Assembly (NCBI GenBank): GCA_002482565.1
Contig: DLGG01000166.1
Span: forward strand, 1-57,089
From: Solidesulfovibrio magneticus
GTDB taxonomy: Bacteria > Desulfobacterota > Desulfovibrionia > Desulfovibrionales > Desulfovibrionaceae
DNA length: 57,089 nt
Reading direction: 5' to 3'
A program made the translations under genes and the position numbers. A model generated the notes under the pieces. The model worked only from the letters and a program-made list of their open reading frames with translations, was not told the DNA's origin and did not search any database. The first letter of the stretch is position 1, and each line of letters opens with the position of its first letter. Of the stretch, positions 15,677-24,289 are shown in pieces.

Positions 15677-17251
15677 TCAGGCCTCTTCGGCGGCGGTGGC
15701 GGCCACGGTCGCCGCGCCGTTCAAGCGGCTGTGTTTGATGCCGTACATAAAATACACGCCCATGCCGATGGCCATCCAGACCACCAGCCGGATCCAGGTG
15801 TCGGCCGGCAGGCCGAAGGCCAGGTACAGGCAGCTCAAGCAGCCGAGGATGGGTGTGAGCGGCATGAACGGCGTGCGGAAGGGCCGGTGCAGCCCAGGTT
15901 GCTTGTAGCGCAGCACCAGCACGCCGGCGCAGACGATGGCGAAGGCGAACAGGGTGCCGATGGAAACCAGTTCGCCCAGAACGCCGATGGGAAAAAAGCC
16001 CGCCGTGGCGGCCACGGCCAGACCGGTCCACAGGGTTGTCGTCACCGGTGTGCCGTACTTGGGATGCATCTTGGCGAAGCCCGGCGGCAGCAGGCCGTCC
16101 TTGGACATGCTGAAGAAGACCCGGGGCTGGCCGAGCAGGAAGACCAGGATCACCGAGGTCAGGCCGGCGATGGCCCCAAGCTTCACGAGCACCGACAGCC
16201 AGGGCATGCCCATGATGTCGATGGCCACGGCGATGGGGTCGGCGACGTTGAGCCGGGTGTAGGAAGCCACGCCGGTCAGCACCAGGGCCACCAGGATGTA
16301 GAGGATGGTGCAGATCACCAGGGAACCGAGGATGCCGATAGGCATGTCGCGCTGGGGATTGCGGGCCTCCTGGGCGGTGGTGGAGACGGCGTCGAAACCG
16401 ATGTAGGCGAAGAAGACCACGCCGGCCGCGCGCACGATGCCCGACAGGCCGAACTGGCCGAAATCGCCGGTGTTGGCCGGGATAAACGGCGCCCAATTGC
16501 TCGGATTGACGAAGAACACGCCCACGGCGATCACAAGGAGCACCACGACGATTTTGAGCCCCACGATGACGGCGTTGACCGTGGCCGACTCCTTGATGCC
16601 CCGGATGAGCACCGCGGTCAGGGCCAGGACGATAAGGCAGGCCGGCAGGTTGAACAGGGTCGTGGCCTGGGGCAGGCTGTCCACGCCGACGCCGGCGAGC
16701 TGCAGATCCTTGGCGTAGGCCGAAAGCTGGTACCAGCCCTCGGGCGAGTGCAGCCGCATCTTCTCGAAAAGGGCGCTGGAAATATACACCAGGGCGGTTC
16801 CCGGCGCGTCCATGAATTGGGGCGGCACATGAATGCCCAGGGTCTTGAGGAAACTGATCATGTAGCCCGACCAGCCCACGGCCACAGTGGCGGCGCAGAC
16901 GGAATACTCCAGGATCAAATCCCAGCCGATGAACCAGGCCAGCAGTTCGCCCAGGGTGGCGTAAGCGTAGGTGTAGGCGCTGCCGGCGATGGGGATCATG
17001 GAGGCGAATTCGGCGTAGCACAGGCCGGCGAAGCCGCAGGCCACGGCGGCCAGGATGAAGGACAAGACGACGGCGGGGCCAGCGTATTCGGCCGCGGCCT
17101 TGCCCGTCAGGACGAAGATGCCCGCCCCGATGACCGCGCCGATGCCGATGGCGGTCAGGTTGATGGGGCCCAGGGTTTTCTTGAAGCCGGTATTGGCGCT
17201 GGCCTCTGACTGCAGGTCATGAATGCTCTTTCTTCTCCAAAACGCGTCCAT
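15677..17251 (-). CDS. APC family amino acid permease
   Basis: A 524-residue, about twelve-helix transporter of the amino acid-polyamine-organocation family. The first helix carries the substrate-binding glycine motif IGIGAVIGAGIFVLTG (about 36-51), and FFAYIGFDAVSTTAQEARNP (about 289-308) is the typical sixth-helix/loop segment of the cationic/neutral amino acid branch (YfnA-like). The start at 17251 follows AAAGGAACTGCA; an in-frame TTG 15 bases earlier was rejected. It lies downstream of ald on the same strand across a 460-base gap, so alanine or another neutral amino acid is a reasonable guess for the substrate, by context only. Confidence 0.88.
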   Translation of the reverse strand: MDAFWRRKSIHDLQSEASANTGFKKTLGPINLTAIGIGAVIGAGIFVLTGKAAAEYAGPAVVLSFILAAVACGFAGLCYAEFASMIPIAGSAYTYAYATLGELLAWFIGWDLILEYSVCAATVAVGWSGYMISFLKTLGIHVPPQFMDAPGTALVYISSALFEKMRLHSPEGWYQLSAYAKDLQLAGVGVDSLPQATTLFNLPACLIVLALTAVLIRGIKESATVNAVIVGLKIVVVLLVIAVGVFFVNPSNWAPFIPANTGDFGQFGLSGIVRAAGVVFFAYIGFDAVSTTAQEARNPQRDMPIGILGSLVICTILYILVALVLTGVASYTRLNVADPIAVAIDIMGMPWLSVLVKLGAIAGLTSVILVFLLGQPRVFFSMSKDGLLPPGFAKMHPKYGTPVTTTLWTGLAVAATAGFFPIGVLGELVSIGTLFAFAIVCAGVLVLRYKQPGLHRPFRTPFMPLTPILGCLSCLYLAFGLPADTWIRLVVWMAIGMGVYFMYGIKHSRLNGAATVAATAAEEA

Positions 17252-17285
17252 TGCAGTTCCTTTCAAGCTTTTAACGTTACATGCC

Positions 17286-17312
17286 TGAAATCGGATTTCA
17301 CCTCTGGTGAAA
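17286..17312. promoter_or_regulatory. Alternating TGAAA/TTTCA half-sites upstream of the permease
   Basis: Two overlapping inverted repeats, TGAAAT-CGG-ATTTCA (17286-17300) and TTTCACC-TCT-GGTGAAA (17296-17312), share one arm, 35 bases upstream of the permease start. This arrangement suggests cooperative binding of a dimeric repressor or activator. The cognate protein is unknown; it does not fit the TyrR box. Confidence 0.4.
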
Positions 17313-17711
17313 CTGCCGTAACCCCTTTCACAACCGTCCCAGGACGGCGTTGCTTGTTGAAAAACGTTGCCTCAGCCAGCTCCGGGCGGCTCCTCCGGGC
17401 TGTTGGATAAATGCCGGGATGAAGCCGTCTGGAACGTGTCCCCGTTTCAGGGACCGGGTTTGCCGTGGTCGTGCCGCGTCCTCGACCAGCGCATCGCGCG
17501 TTTGGCCGGCAACAGCGGAAGCGTCATTGTCGCCGGGCAAGACCAGCAGCGAGGCCTCGGGCGCGCGACGTGAGGGCGCGCCCGGAGACGGCCGTTGCCG
17601 CGAGGAGCACTTCCCCGGAGAGCAACGGCCGCGTCCGTCGGCTTGGCGCGCGGATGTCCCGCCGAAGCGAGGCCGGGACGGTCCTGAACGGACCGCCCGG
17701 CGTCGTGGGGC
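17313..17711. other. Non-coding interval between the permease and ald
   Basis: About 400 bases without a convincing gene. It contains a 10-base stem (17589-17598 with 17622-17631, arm CGGCCGTTGC) with a 23-base loop. This may mark the end of the ald transcript. The rest shows nothing I can name. Confidence 0.4.
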
Positions 17712-18824
17712 CTACAGCAGGGTGTCCACCGGGGTGTATTCCAGGCCGAAGGCGTCGGAGACGCCCTTGTAGGTGACCTTGCCGTGAACGACGTTGGCTC
17801 CGGCCTTGATTTCGGCGGAATCCAGCATGGCCTGCTTCCAGCCCTTGCCGGCGATCTGCAGGGCGTAAGGCAGGGTGGCGTTGGTCAGGGCCATGGTGGA
17901 GGTTTTGGCCACCGCGCCGGGCATGTTGGCCACGCAGTAGTGGATCACGCCGTCGACGGTGTAGATGGGGTCGCCGTGGGTGGTGGGGCGGGAGGTTTCG
18001 AAGCAGCCGCCCTGGTCGATGGCCACGTCCACGAGGACGGCGCCTTTCTTCATGGTGGAGAGCATTTCCCGGGTGATGAGCTTGGGGGCCTTGGCTCCGG
18101 GGATGAGCACCGCGCCCACGACCACGTCGGCCCGGGTGAGCAGGTCGCGCAAAAGGGCCGGGCTGGACATGAGCGGGAAGCAGTTTTTGGGCATGATGTC
18201 GCTCAAGTAGCGCAGGCGGTCCAGGTTGAGGTCGAGGATGTAGACCTTGGCCCCCAGGCCGCAGGCCATCTTGGCCGCGTTGGCTCCGACTTCGCCGCCG
18301 CCGATGACCACCACCGTGGCCGGATCGACGCCGGTGACGCCGCCGAGCAGCACGCCAAGGCCGCCGTGTTCCATTTCGAGGTATTTCGCGCCCTGCTGGA
18401 CGGCCATGCGGCCGGCGACCTCGCTCATGGGGGTGAGCAGGGGCAGGGAGCCATCGGCCTTCTGGATGGTTTCGTAGGCGATGCCGACGCACTTGCTCTT
18501 AATCAGCGCCTGGGTCTGGCGCTCGTCGGCGGCCAGGTGCAGATAGGTGAAGACGATCTGGCCTTCGCGGATGAGGTCGTACTCGGCGGGCATGGGCTCC
18601 TTGACGTGCATGACCATGTCGGCGCGCTCGAAGATCTCCTTGGGCGTGGCCACCATCTCCGCGCCGGCGGCGATATAGGCGTCGTCGTCAAAACCGCTTC
18701 CCGCACCGGCGTTTTTCTCGACCAGCATGGTATGACCATTTTGGCGCATCACTTCCACGCCCGCCGGGGTCATGCACACGCGGTTCTCTTCGGACTTGAT
18801 CTCTTTGAGGATGCCAACGATCAT
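17712..18824 (-). CDS. ald: Alanine dehydrogenase
   Basis: A 370-residue NAD-dependent enzyme that interconverts L-alanine with pyruvate and ammonium. The N-terminus MIVGILKEIKSEENRVCMTP is diagnostic. Pyruvate-binding and catalytic Lys75 (VMHVKEP) and His96 (TYLHLA) are both present, and the nucleotide fold has VVVIGGGEVGANAAKMACGL (about 169-188). The C-terminal KAPKLITREM and DVAIDQGGCFET segments are also standard. Length is normal. It sits between a TyrR-like sigma54-type regulator gene upstream and an amino acid permease downstream, all on the same strand, pointing to alanine catabolism under that regulator. Confidence 0.95.
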   Translation of the reverse strand: MIVGILKEIKSEENRVCMTPAGVEVMRQNGHTMLVEKNAGAGSGFDDDAYIAAGAEMVATPKEIFERADMVMHVKEPMPAEYDLIREGQIVFTYLHLAADERQTQALIKSKCVGIAYETIQKADGSLPLLTPMSEVAGRMAVQQGAKYLEMEHGGLGVLLGGVTGVDPATVVVIGGGEVGANAAKMACGLGAKVYILDLNLDRLRYLSDIMPKNCFPLMSSPALLRDLLTRADVVVGAVLIPGAKAPKLITREMLSTMKKGAVLVDVAIDQGGCFETSRPTTHGDPIYTVDGVIHYCVANMPGAVAKTSTMALTNATLPYALQIAGKGWKQAMLDSAEIKAGANVVHGKVTYKGVSDAFGLEYTPVDTLL

Positions 18825-18884
18825 TGTCTAACTCCGGTTTACGGGTTGCACTCAGGGGATTCCTCTTGCCGCCCCCGCTGGAAA

Positions 18885-18908
18885 GCAAGTCCCTTGCCAG
18901 GGACTTGC
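18885..18908. promoter_or_regulatory. Hairpin in the ald leader
   Basis: GCAAGTCCC, a six-base loop, then GGGACTTGC: a perfect 9-base stem 60 bases upstream of the ald start. It lies right beside a separate terminator (18919-18947). It could be an operator or a leader structure affecting ald expression. Confidence 0.4.
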
Positions 18909-18918
18909 GAGAACCCCA

Positions 18919-18947
18919 AAAAAAAGCCGCCACACGGCGGCTTTTTT
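18919..18947 (-). terminator. Rho-independent terminator of the TyrR-like regulator gene
   Basis: GCCGCC, ACAC loop, GGCGGC flanked by eight A on one side and six T on the other, so it works on either strand. On the minus strand it lies between the regulator stop and ald and would stop read-through into ald. Confidence 0.85.
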
Positions 18948-19187
18948 GCAAAATCTGCAAAAAATACAAAACTACGGCATGTTATAAAACAACCAAGCCG
19001 CGCCTGCCCGCCTCTGGCTGGCCGCGCCCGGCAAGAGATCGGCAAGGGACCGGCGCCTCAGGCCGGGATCGGGAAACCCGGCCGCCTTCTTCTGGAACGA
19101 AAAATTTCCACAAAACCTCATCATCAAGGCAACACTCTGTAATTTAATATAATCGTCGTGGAATAAGAGCGAACCAGTGGTGCGTTC

Positions 19188-20759
19188 TCATGCCAGCCCG
19201 TGCTTCTTCACTTTTTGGAGCAAGGCCGTATGGGACAGGCCGAGTTCCCGGGCGGCCTGGCGCAGGCTCTTGCGCCCCTTCAGCGCGCTTTCCAAAAGCT
19301 CCCGCTCGTAACGCTCCACGGCCGCCCGCAGGGGCAATGGGCCGATGTCGCCGGAGACCGCGGCCCCGGCGGCAAGGGGGTCGCGGCCAAGCTCGTGGAC
19401 GAGCAGCACGTGGCGTTCGCCGATGACGCGCTGGTCGCACAGGATGGCGGCGCGTTCGACCACGTTTTTGAGTTCCCGCACGTTGCCGGGCCAGCCGTGG
19501 CGCGAAAGCTTGTCCCGGGCGGCCGGGTCGAAGCCTGTGAGCTCCTTGCCCAGGCGGGCCGAGAGCTGGAACAGGAAATGGTCGGCCAGGGCGCAAATGT
19601 CCTCGGGACGCTCGCGCAAGGGCGGGATGTGCAGGGGCAGGACGTTTATGCGGTAGTAGAGATCCTCGCGGAAAAGCCCCTTTTCCACGAACTGCTCCAG
19701 ATTGCGGTTGGTGGCCGTGATGATCCGCGCGTTGGCCTGGGTTTCCCGGCTGTCGCCCAGGCGGCGCAGGCGGCCGTTCTGGATCAGGCGCAGGATCTTG
19801 GCCTGGGCGGCCAGGGGCATTTCGGCGATCTCGTCGAAAAACACGGTGCCGTCCTTGGCCAGCTCGAACAGCCCGGGCTTGCCCTCGCGCCTGGCCCCGG
19901 AAAACGCGCCGCCCACGTAACCGAACAGTTCGCTCTCCATGAGCGTTTCGGGCACGGCCGCGCAGTTGATGGCCACGAACTGGCCGGGCAGGCCGCTGGC
20001 GGCGTGCATGGCTTGGGCCAGCATGTCCTTGCCGGTGCCGGATTCGCCCCGGATGGTCACGATAGCCTCGGAGGTGGCGATTTTTTCGGCCATGGCCACC
20101 ACTTGGCGCATGGCCGCGCTGGCCCCGATGATGTCGCTGAAGCCCACGTCGGCCGGCTCGTAGATGGACTTGGCCAGGTCGCGGATCTCCTGGGCGTCCT
20201 TGGCGATCTCCACGGCCCCGGTCACGCCGCCTTCGGCGTCGAGGATGGGGCGGCCGGTGGCGAAGTATTGCAGGTGTTTGCGCCCAACCGTCACGTTCTT
20301 GCGGACGTTGTTGTAGCGCCGGCCTTCCAGGCAGCCCAGGATGGCGTGGTCAGGCAGGGGCAGCTCGCGCACGTGGCGGCCGACCAGCTCGGCCCGGCCG
20401 CACTTGAAGTTCTCCCGGGCCACGTTGTTGATCAGCGTCACGCAGCCGCTGGCGTCGATGGCGACCACGGACTCGTCCACGTTGTCCAGGACCGTGCGCA
20501 GCAGATTGGCCTGCTTTTCGTGGGGCATGGCCTCGATGCAGCTGATGCGCAACAACCCCGGGCAGGCGGCCAGCATGGACATCAGTTCCATGCGTGGGCA
20601 ATCGCCCCGGCCCGGGTCGATCTCCAGGAAGACATGGGCGCAGCCGTGCTCCTGGGCCACTTCCATGGACAGGATGTTGAGACCCCGGCTGGCCAGCAGC
20701 GCGGAAATGTCGGCCACGATGCCGACGCGGTCGGTGAATTTCAAATGGAGCTTGCTCAT
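19188..20759 (-). CDS. TyrR-like sigma54-interaction-domain regulator (ACT-PAS-AAA-HTH)
   Basis: A 523-residue regulator with the TyrR layout. An ACT-type amino-acid-sensing domain (residues 1-75, LHLKFTDRVGIVADISALLA) is followed by PAS (about 78-190), the AAA+ domain (about 205-440, Walker A GESGTGKD near 240) and a C-terminal helix-turn-helix (LRQAARELGLSHTALLQKVKK, split here as residues about 500-520). The sigma54 contact loop reads GAFSGA instead of GAFTGA (about 281-286), so whether it activates sigma54 RNA polymerase is open; E. coli TyrR does not. It lies upstream of ald and the permease on the same strand and is divergent from glgP. Start at 20759 gives MSKLHLKF. Confidence 0.88.
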   Translation of the reverse strand: MSKLHLKFTDRVGIVADISALLASRGLNILSMEVAQEHGCAHVFLEIDPGRGDCPRMELMSMLAACPGLLRISCIEAMPHEKQANLLRTVLDNVDESVVAIDASGCVTLINNVARENFKCGRAELVGRHVRELPLPDHAILGCLEGRRYNNVRKNVTVGRKHLQYFATGRPILDAEGGVTGAVEIAKDAQEIRDLAKSIYEPADVGFSDIIGASAAMRQVVAMAEKIATSEAIVTIRGESGTGKDMLAQAMHAASGLPGQFVAINCAAVPETLMESELFGYVGGAFSGARREGKPGLFELAKDGTVFFDEIAEMPLAAQAKILRLIQNGRLRRLGDSRETQANARIITATNRNLEQFVEKGLFREDLYYRINVLPLHIPPLRERPEDICALADHFLFQLSARLGKELTGFDPAARDKLSRHGWPGNVRELKNVVERAAILCDQRVIGERHVLLVHELGRDPLAAGAAVSGDIGPLPLRAAVERYERELLESALKGRKSLRQAARELGLSHTALLQKVKKHGLA

Positions 20760-21042
20760 TAGCGGTCTCCCCGGACGGACGACGCCGACGCTCGGCGGCG
20801 GCCCCCGCCGCGCGAACCGGGTATGCGCCGAAACGTCCGCGTCGATCAAGCATAATCCATACCGATTCTTCGTCGCCGGACGGCCGGGAGAGGACTTGCC
20901 GCCGCCAAAGCGCCGGCCGGCGTCATCTCGGCGACGTTTTCGGGGCGGCCTTGCCTTTTGCGGAACCTTATGGATAGATGCCGGCATGACGACGCACAGC
21001 GGCGACGCCCTGCGCGCGCAAGGACTTACTCAAGGGGAACCT
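20760..21042. other. Divergent promoter region between the TyrR-like gene and glgP
   Basis: 283 non-coding bases between two divergent genes. A CATAAT-like sequence near 20850 could be a -10 element for one of the two promoters, but I cannot fix a -35. The glgP ribosome site (CAAGGGGA) is at 21031-21038. Nothing else stands out. Confidence 0.4.
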
Positions 21043-23613
21043 ATGCAGCCGTTACGTGTCTACAGCGTGGTGCCGAAACTTCCAGAGAAGCTGCGGCCGC
21101 TTTGGGATCTGGCCTATAATCTGCTCTTTTCCTGGAACGACGACATCGTGTCGCTTTTCGCCCAGGTCGATCGTAAAATCTGGCGCGAGTGCTACGGCAA
21201 TCCGGTCTGCTTCCTCAACCGCCTGCCGCAAAAGACCCTGGAAGCCCTGGCCGAGGACGACTTCTTCGTGGAGCGCGTGGCCGATCTGCGCCAGAGCCTG
21301 GCCACCTATCTGGCCCGCAAGAACTCGTCCATCCCCTTCCCGGACCGCGACGGCACGCCGGTCATCGCCTATTTCAGTCTGGAGTACGGCATCAGCCAGT
21401 GCCTGCCGGTCTATTCCGGCGGCCTGGGGATCCTCGCCGGCGACCATCTCAAATCGGCCAGCGACCTGTGCGTGCCCCTGGTCGGCATCGGGCTGTGCTA
21501 CCAGCAGGGCTATTTCCGCCAGTACCTCACCCCGGACGGCTGGCAGCAGGAACGCTACCCCATCTACGACTTCGAGCAGATGCCGCTGACCTTGTGCAAG
21601 GACGAAGCCGGCAATCCCCTGCTCGTCCACGTGGACCTCAAGGGCGAACGGGTGGCGGCCCAGCTGTGGAAGGCCCAGGTCGGGCGCGTCTCGCTCTATC
21701 TCATGGACACCAACGTGCCGGAAAACCAGCCCGGCACGCGCCAGCTCACCAACCGCCTCTACGGCGGCGACCTGGAAACCCGGGTGCGCCAGGAATACCT
21801 GCTGGGCATCGGCGGCATCCGCGCCCTGGAGGTCCTTGGCCTCAAGCCCAAGGTCATCCACATGAACGAGGGCCATTCGGCCTTCGCGGGCCTGGAGCGC
21901 ATCGCCAACTTCATGGCCAAGCACCAGCTGTCCTTTGAGGCGGCCATGGAGCTGGTGGCTTCCAGCTCCATTTTCACCACCCACACGCCGGTGCCGGCCG
22001 GCAACGACCGATTTCCGCCGGAACTCATCCAGGCCTATTTCGAGGACTACGCCAAGCGCCTGGGCCTGGCCTTCAAGGTGCTGCTCGCCCTTGGCCGCGA
22101 AGACCCGCGAAACGACACCGAGCATTTCTGCATGACCGTGCTGGCGCTCAAGCTCTCGCGCTTCAACAACGGCGTGTCCCAGCTCCACGGCGAGGTCTCG
22201 CGCAAGATGTGGAACCGGGTCTGGACCCAGTATCCCATGGAGGACGTGCCCATCGGGGCCATCACCAACGGCGTGCACGTGCCGACCTGGGTGGCCCAGG
22301 ATCTGGCCGCTCTCTACGACCGCTACCTCGGGGCCAACTGGCGCGAGGACCCGGACACCACCCGCGTCTTTTCCCAGGCCCATCTCATCTCCGACGCCGA
22401 GCTGTGGCGCACCCACGAGCGGCTGCGCGAACGCCTCGTCGGCTACGTGCGCGAGCGGCTGCGCGACCAGCTTTTGGCGCGCGGGGCCAAGCGCAAGGAG
22501 CTGCAGACCGCCGAGGAGGTCCTCGATCCCCAGGCGCTGACCATCGGCTTCGCCCGGCGATTTGCCACCTACAAGCGGGCCAGCATGCTGCTCCAGGACA
22601 AGGAGCGGCTCATTCGCATCATCTCCGACGCCAAGCGCCCGGTGCAATTTATCTTCGCCGGCAAGGCCCACCCCCACGACAACGAGGGCAAGCGGCTCAT
22701 TCAGGAACTGGTGCAGCTGTGCACCAGCGCGGCCTGCCGCTACAATCTGGTGTTTCTCGAAGACTACGACATGGAGATCGCCAGCTACCTCGTCCAGGGC
22801 GTGGACGTGTGGCTCAACACGCCGCGCCGGCCGCTGGAAGCCTGCGGCACCAGCGGCATGAAGGCCATGTGCAACGGCGTGCTCAACTTCTCGACCCTCG
22901 ACGGCTGGTGGGCCGAGGCCTGGAAGCCCGACAACAGCGTGGGCTGGGCCGTGGGCATGGGCGAGGAATACGAGGACGCCGGGTACCAGGATTTCGTGGA
23001 GAGCCAAACGCTCTACAACATCCTGGAAAACGAGATCATTCCGACCTTCTACGAGCGGGGCCACGGCAATCTGCCGCGCAACTGGATCCGCAAGATGAAG
23101 GATTCCATTTGCGAGCTCACGCCGGTCTACAACTCCCACCGCATGGTGGAGGACTACGCCCGCATCGCCTACATTCCGGCCCTGGAGAACTACACCCGCC
23201 TGACGCGCGAGGAATGCGCCCCGGCCAAGGACCTGGCCTCCTGGCGCATGGACATCATGACCAAGTGGGGCGGCCTTGATGTCCGCAACGTGCGGGCCGG
23301 CGACCCCGAGCAGCTGCACGTGGGCGACCCGGTGCGGGTGACCTGCGAGGTGCATTTAAACGGCATCCGCCCCCAGGACGTGTCGGTGCAGATTTACGCC
23401 GGCCGGCTGGATGTGGAAGGCAAGTTCGCCCAGCGCGAGACGGTGGACATGCGGCCGGTGGAGACGACGGCCGACGGCTGGCATGTCTATATGGGCGAGG
23501 TGCAGCCGGCCGAGGCCGGCCGCTTCGGCTTCACGGTGCGGGTGTTGCCGCACCATCCGCTGCTGCTCGACTCCCACAGCCTGGGGCTGATTCGCTGGGC
23601 CCAGGGGGCGTAG
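21043..23613 (+). CDS. glgP: Alpha-glucan (glycogen/maltodextrin) phosphorylase
   Basis: An 856-residue GT35 phosphorylase of the short bacterial/archaeal type. It opens with a DUF3417-like domain (PLWDLAYNLLFSWN, about 16-29). Active-site landmarks are YFSLEYGISQCLPVYSGGLG (about 107-126), HMNEGHSAF (about 273), TTHTPVPAGND (about 311), GFARRFATYKRA and the PLP-bearing Lys607 in EACGTSGMKAMCNG. It releases glucose 1-phosphate from alpha-1,4-glucan. An ATG 57 bases earlier is possible but 21043 has the better ribosome site. A second, imperfect copy of its last 52 bases occurs at 26899-26950. Confidence 0.93.
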   Translation: MQPLRVYSVVPKLPEKLRPLWDLAYNLLFSWNDDIVSLFAQVDRKIWRECYGNPVCFLNRLPQKTLEALAEDDFFVERVADLRQSLATYLARKNSSIPFPDRDGTPVIAYFSLEYGISQCLPVYSGGLGILAGDHLKSASDLCVPLVGIGLCYQQGYFRQYLTPDGWQQERYPIYDFEQMPLTLCKDEAGNPLLVHVDLKGERVAAQLWKAQVGRVSLYLMDTNVPENQPGTRQLTNRLYGGDLETRVRQEYLLGIGGIRALEVLGLKPKVIHMNEGHSAFAGLERIANFMAKHQLSFEAAMELVASSSIFTTHTPVPAGNDRFPPELIQAYFEDYAKRLGLAFKVLLALGREDPRNDTEHFCMTVLALKLSRFNNGVSQLHGEVSRKMWNRVWTQYPMEDVPIGAITNGVHVPTWVAQDLAALYDRYLGANWREDPDTTRVFSQAHLISDAELWRTHERLRERLVGYVRERLRDQLLARGAKRKELQTAEEVLDPQALTIGFARRFATYKRASMLLQDKERLIRIISDAKRPVQFIFAGKAHPHDNEGKRLIQELVQLCTSAACRYNLVFLEDYDMEIASYLVQGVDVWLNTPRRPLEACGTSGMKAMCNGVLNFSTLDGWWAEAWKPDNSVGWAVGMGEEYEDAGYQDFVESQTLYNILENEIIPTFYERGHGNLPRNWIRKMKDSICELTPVYNSHRMVEDYARIAYIPALENYTRLTREECAPAKDLASWRMDIMTKWGGLDVRNVRAGDPEQLHVGDPVRVTCEVHLNGIRPQDVSVQIYAGRLDVEGKFAQRETVDMRPVETTADGWHVYMGEVQPAEAGRFGFTVRVLPHHPLLLDSHSLGLIRWAQGA
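23562..23613 (+). repeat. Left copy of the duplicated glgP 3' end
   Basis: The last 52 bases of glgP match 26899-26950 at 47 positions, including a 24-base identical run that ends with the stop codon. A related hairpin follows each copy at nearly the same distance (30 and 31 bases). The pair brackets about 3.3 kb. Confidence 0.8.
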
Positions 23614-23641
23614 GGCGAAAGCAAAACGACAAAGAGAATGG

Positions 23642-23667
23642 CGGGCCGTTCCGGAAGGGGCGGCCCG
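23642..23667 (+). terminator. GlgP terminator hairpin with GGAA loop
   Basis: Stem GGGCCGTTCC against GGGGCGGCCC closed by a GGAA tetraloop, 30 bases after the glgP stop. U content after it is modest (TCCTCT). A near-copy follows the second glgP end at 26981-27004. Confidence 0.7.
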
Positions 23668-23696
23668 TCCTCTACAAGGTTCAGCATTAATTACCC

Positions 23697-24275
23697 ATGG
23701 AAACGCTAGCACCGATATTAACCGTTATTGCATCAATAGCAACATCAAGCGTTGCGGCTGCTTTTGTTTCATTTCATTTGAACAATAGCAAAGACAGAAA
23801 ACTACTTTTGCGCAATAAGATAGAAGAAATCTACATAAACTACAGACGCTTTGCAAACTCACTCAGTACATACTACCTTTGCTTTATGCCCGTCATGCGG
23901 GGACAATACGACTACAACGAAGCCCTCGATCTCTTCAACAACGCAGCAAAGTCCAAACCAAACAATCCTTTTGAACCATTAGAAATGAATATCAATATTT
24001 ATTTTCCAGAACTTCTCGACGACCTTAACCATCTCATCGCGCTACGAGACAATGGGAACGACATACTGCTTTCTTTCAAAAAAGCCTATATAAACCAAGA
24101 ACCCAATGGGCTACATTACCACAAACTCATGCTAAATTTGATAAATGACGTGGACATTGCTGAGAAGCAGTTCTACAGGAAACTCACAAAAATGGCCCTC
24201 GAACTAAACTCTGTACAACCATTTTTAAAATCCATCAGTATATTTAGAAAACTCAAAATATTCAGGAAATTATAG
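23697..24275 (+). CDS. Low-GC membrane-anchored orphan protein
   Basis: A 192-residue protein with one N-terminal membrane helix (about residues 5-27, ILTVIASIATSSVAAAFVSF) followed by a charged, mainly helical cytoplasmic domain rich in N, K, I and Y. Its base composition and codon use (AAA, AAT, ATA) are plainly lower in GC than glgP before it and the permease after it, a sign of recent transfer. Similar small anchored proteins occur as orphans in accessory islands; I recognise no family. It lies 30 bases past the glgP hairpin, and its stop is 14 bases before the TauE/SafE gene. Confidence 0.75.
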   Translation: METLAPILTVIASIATSSVAAAFVSFHLNNSKDRKLLLRNKIEEIYINYRRFANSLSTYYLCFMPVMRGQYDYNEALDLFNNAAKSKPNNPFEPLEMNINIYFPELLDDLNHLIALRDNGNDILLSFKKAYINQEPNGLHYHKLMLNLINDVDIAEKQFYRKLTKMALELNSVQPFLKSISIFRKLKIFRKL

Positions 24276-24289
24276 ACACTAGCTCCACC

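Noticed and set aside
17313..17711. Open frames of 70-140 codons between the permease and ald
   Set aside because: No ribosome site, arginine-rich shadow composition and no motif on either strand. Treated as non-coding.
18825..19187. Sigma54 -24/-12 promoter for ald
   Set aside because: Reading the minus strand, no TGGCAC followed at the right distance by TTGC was found.
19200..20762. A 520-codon open frame on the plus strand opposite the TyrR-like regulator
   Set aside because: It is the antisense of a clearly conserved regulator (ACT, PAS and AAA motifs all in the minus frame). High GC keeps opposite frames open. It has no recognisable motif of its own.
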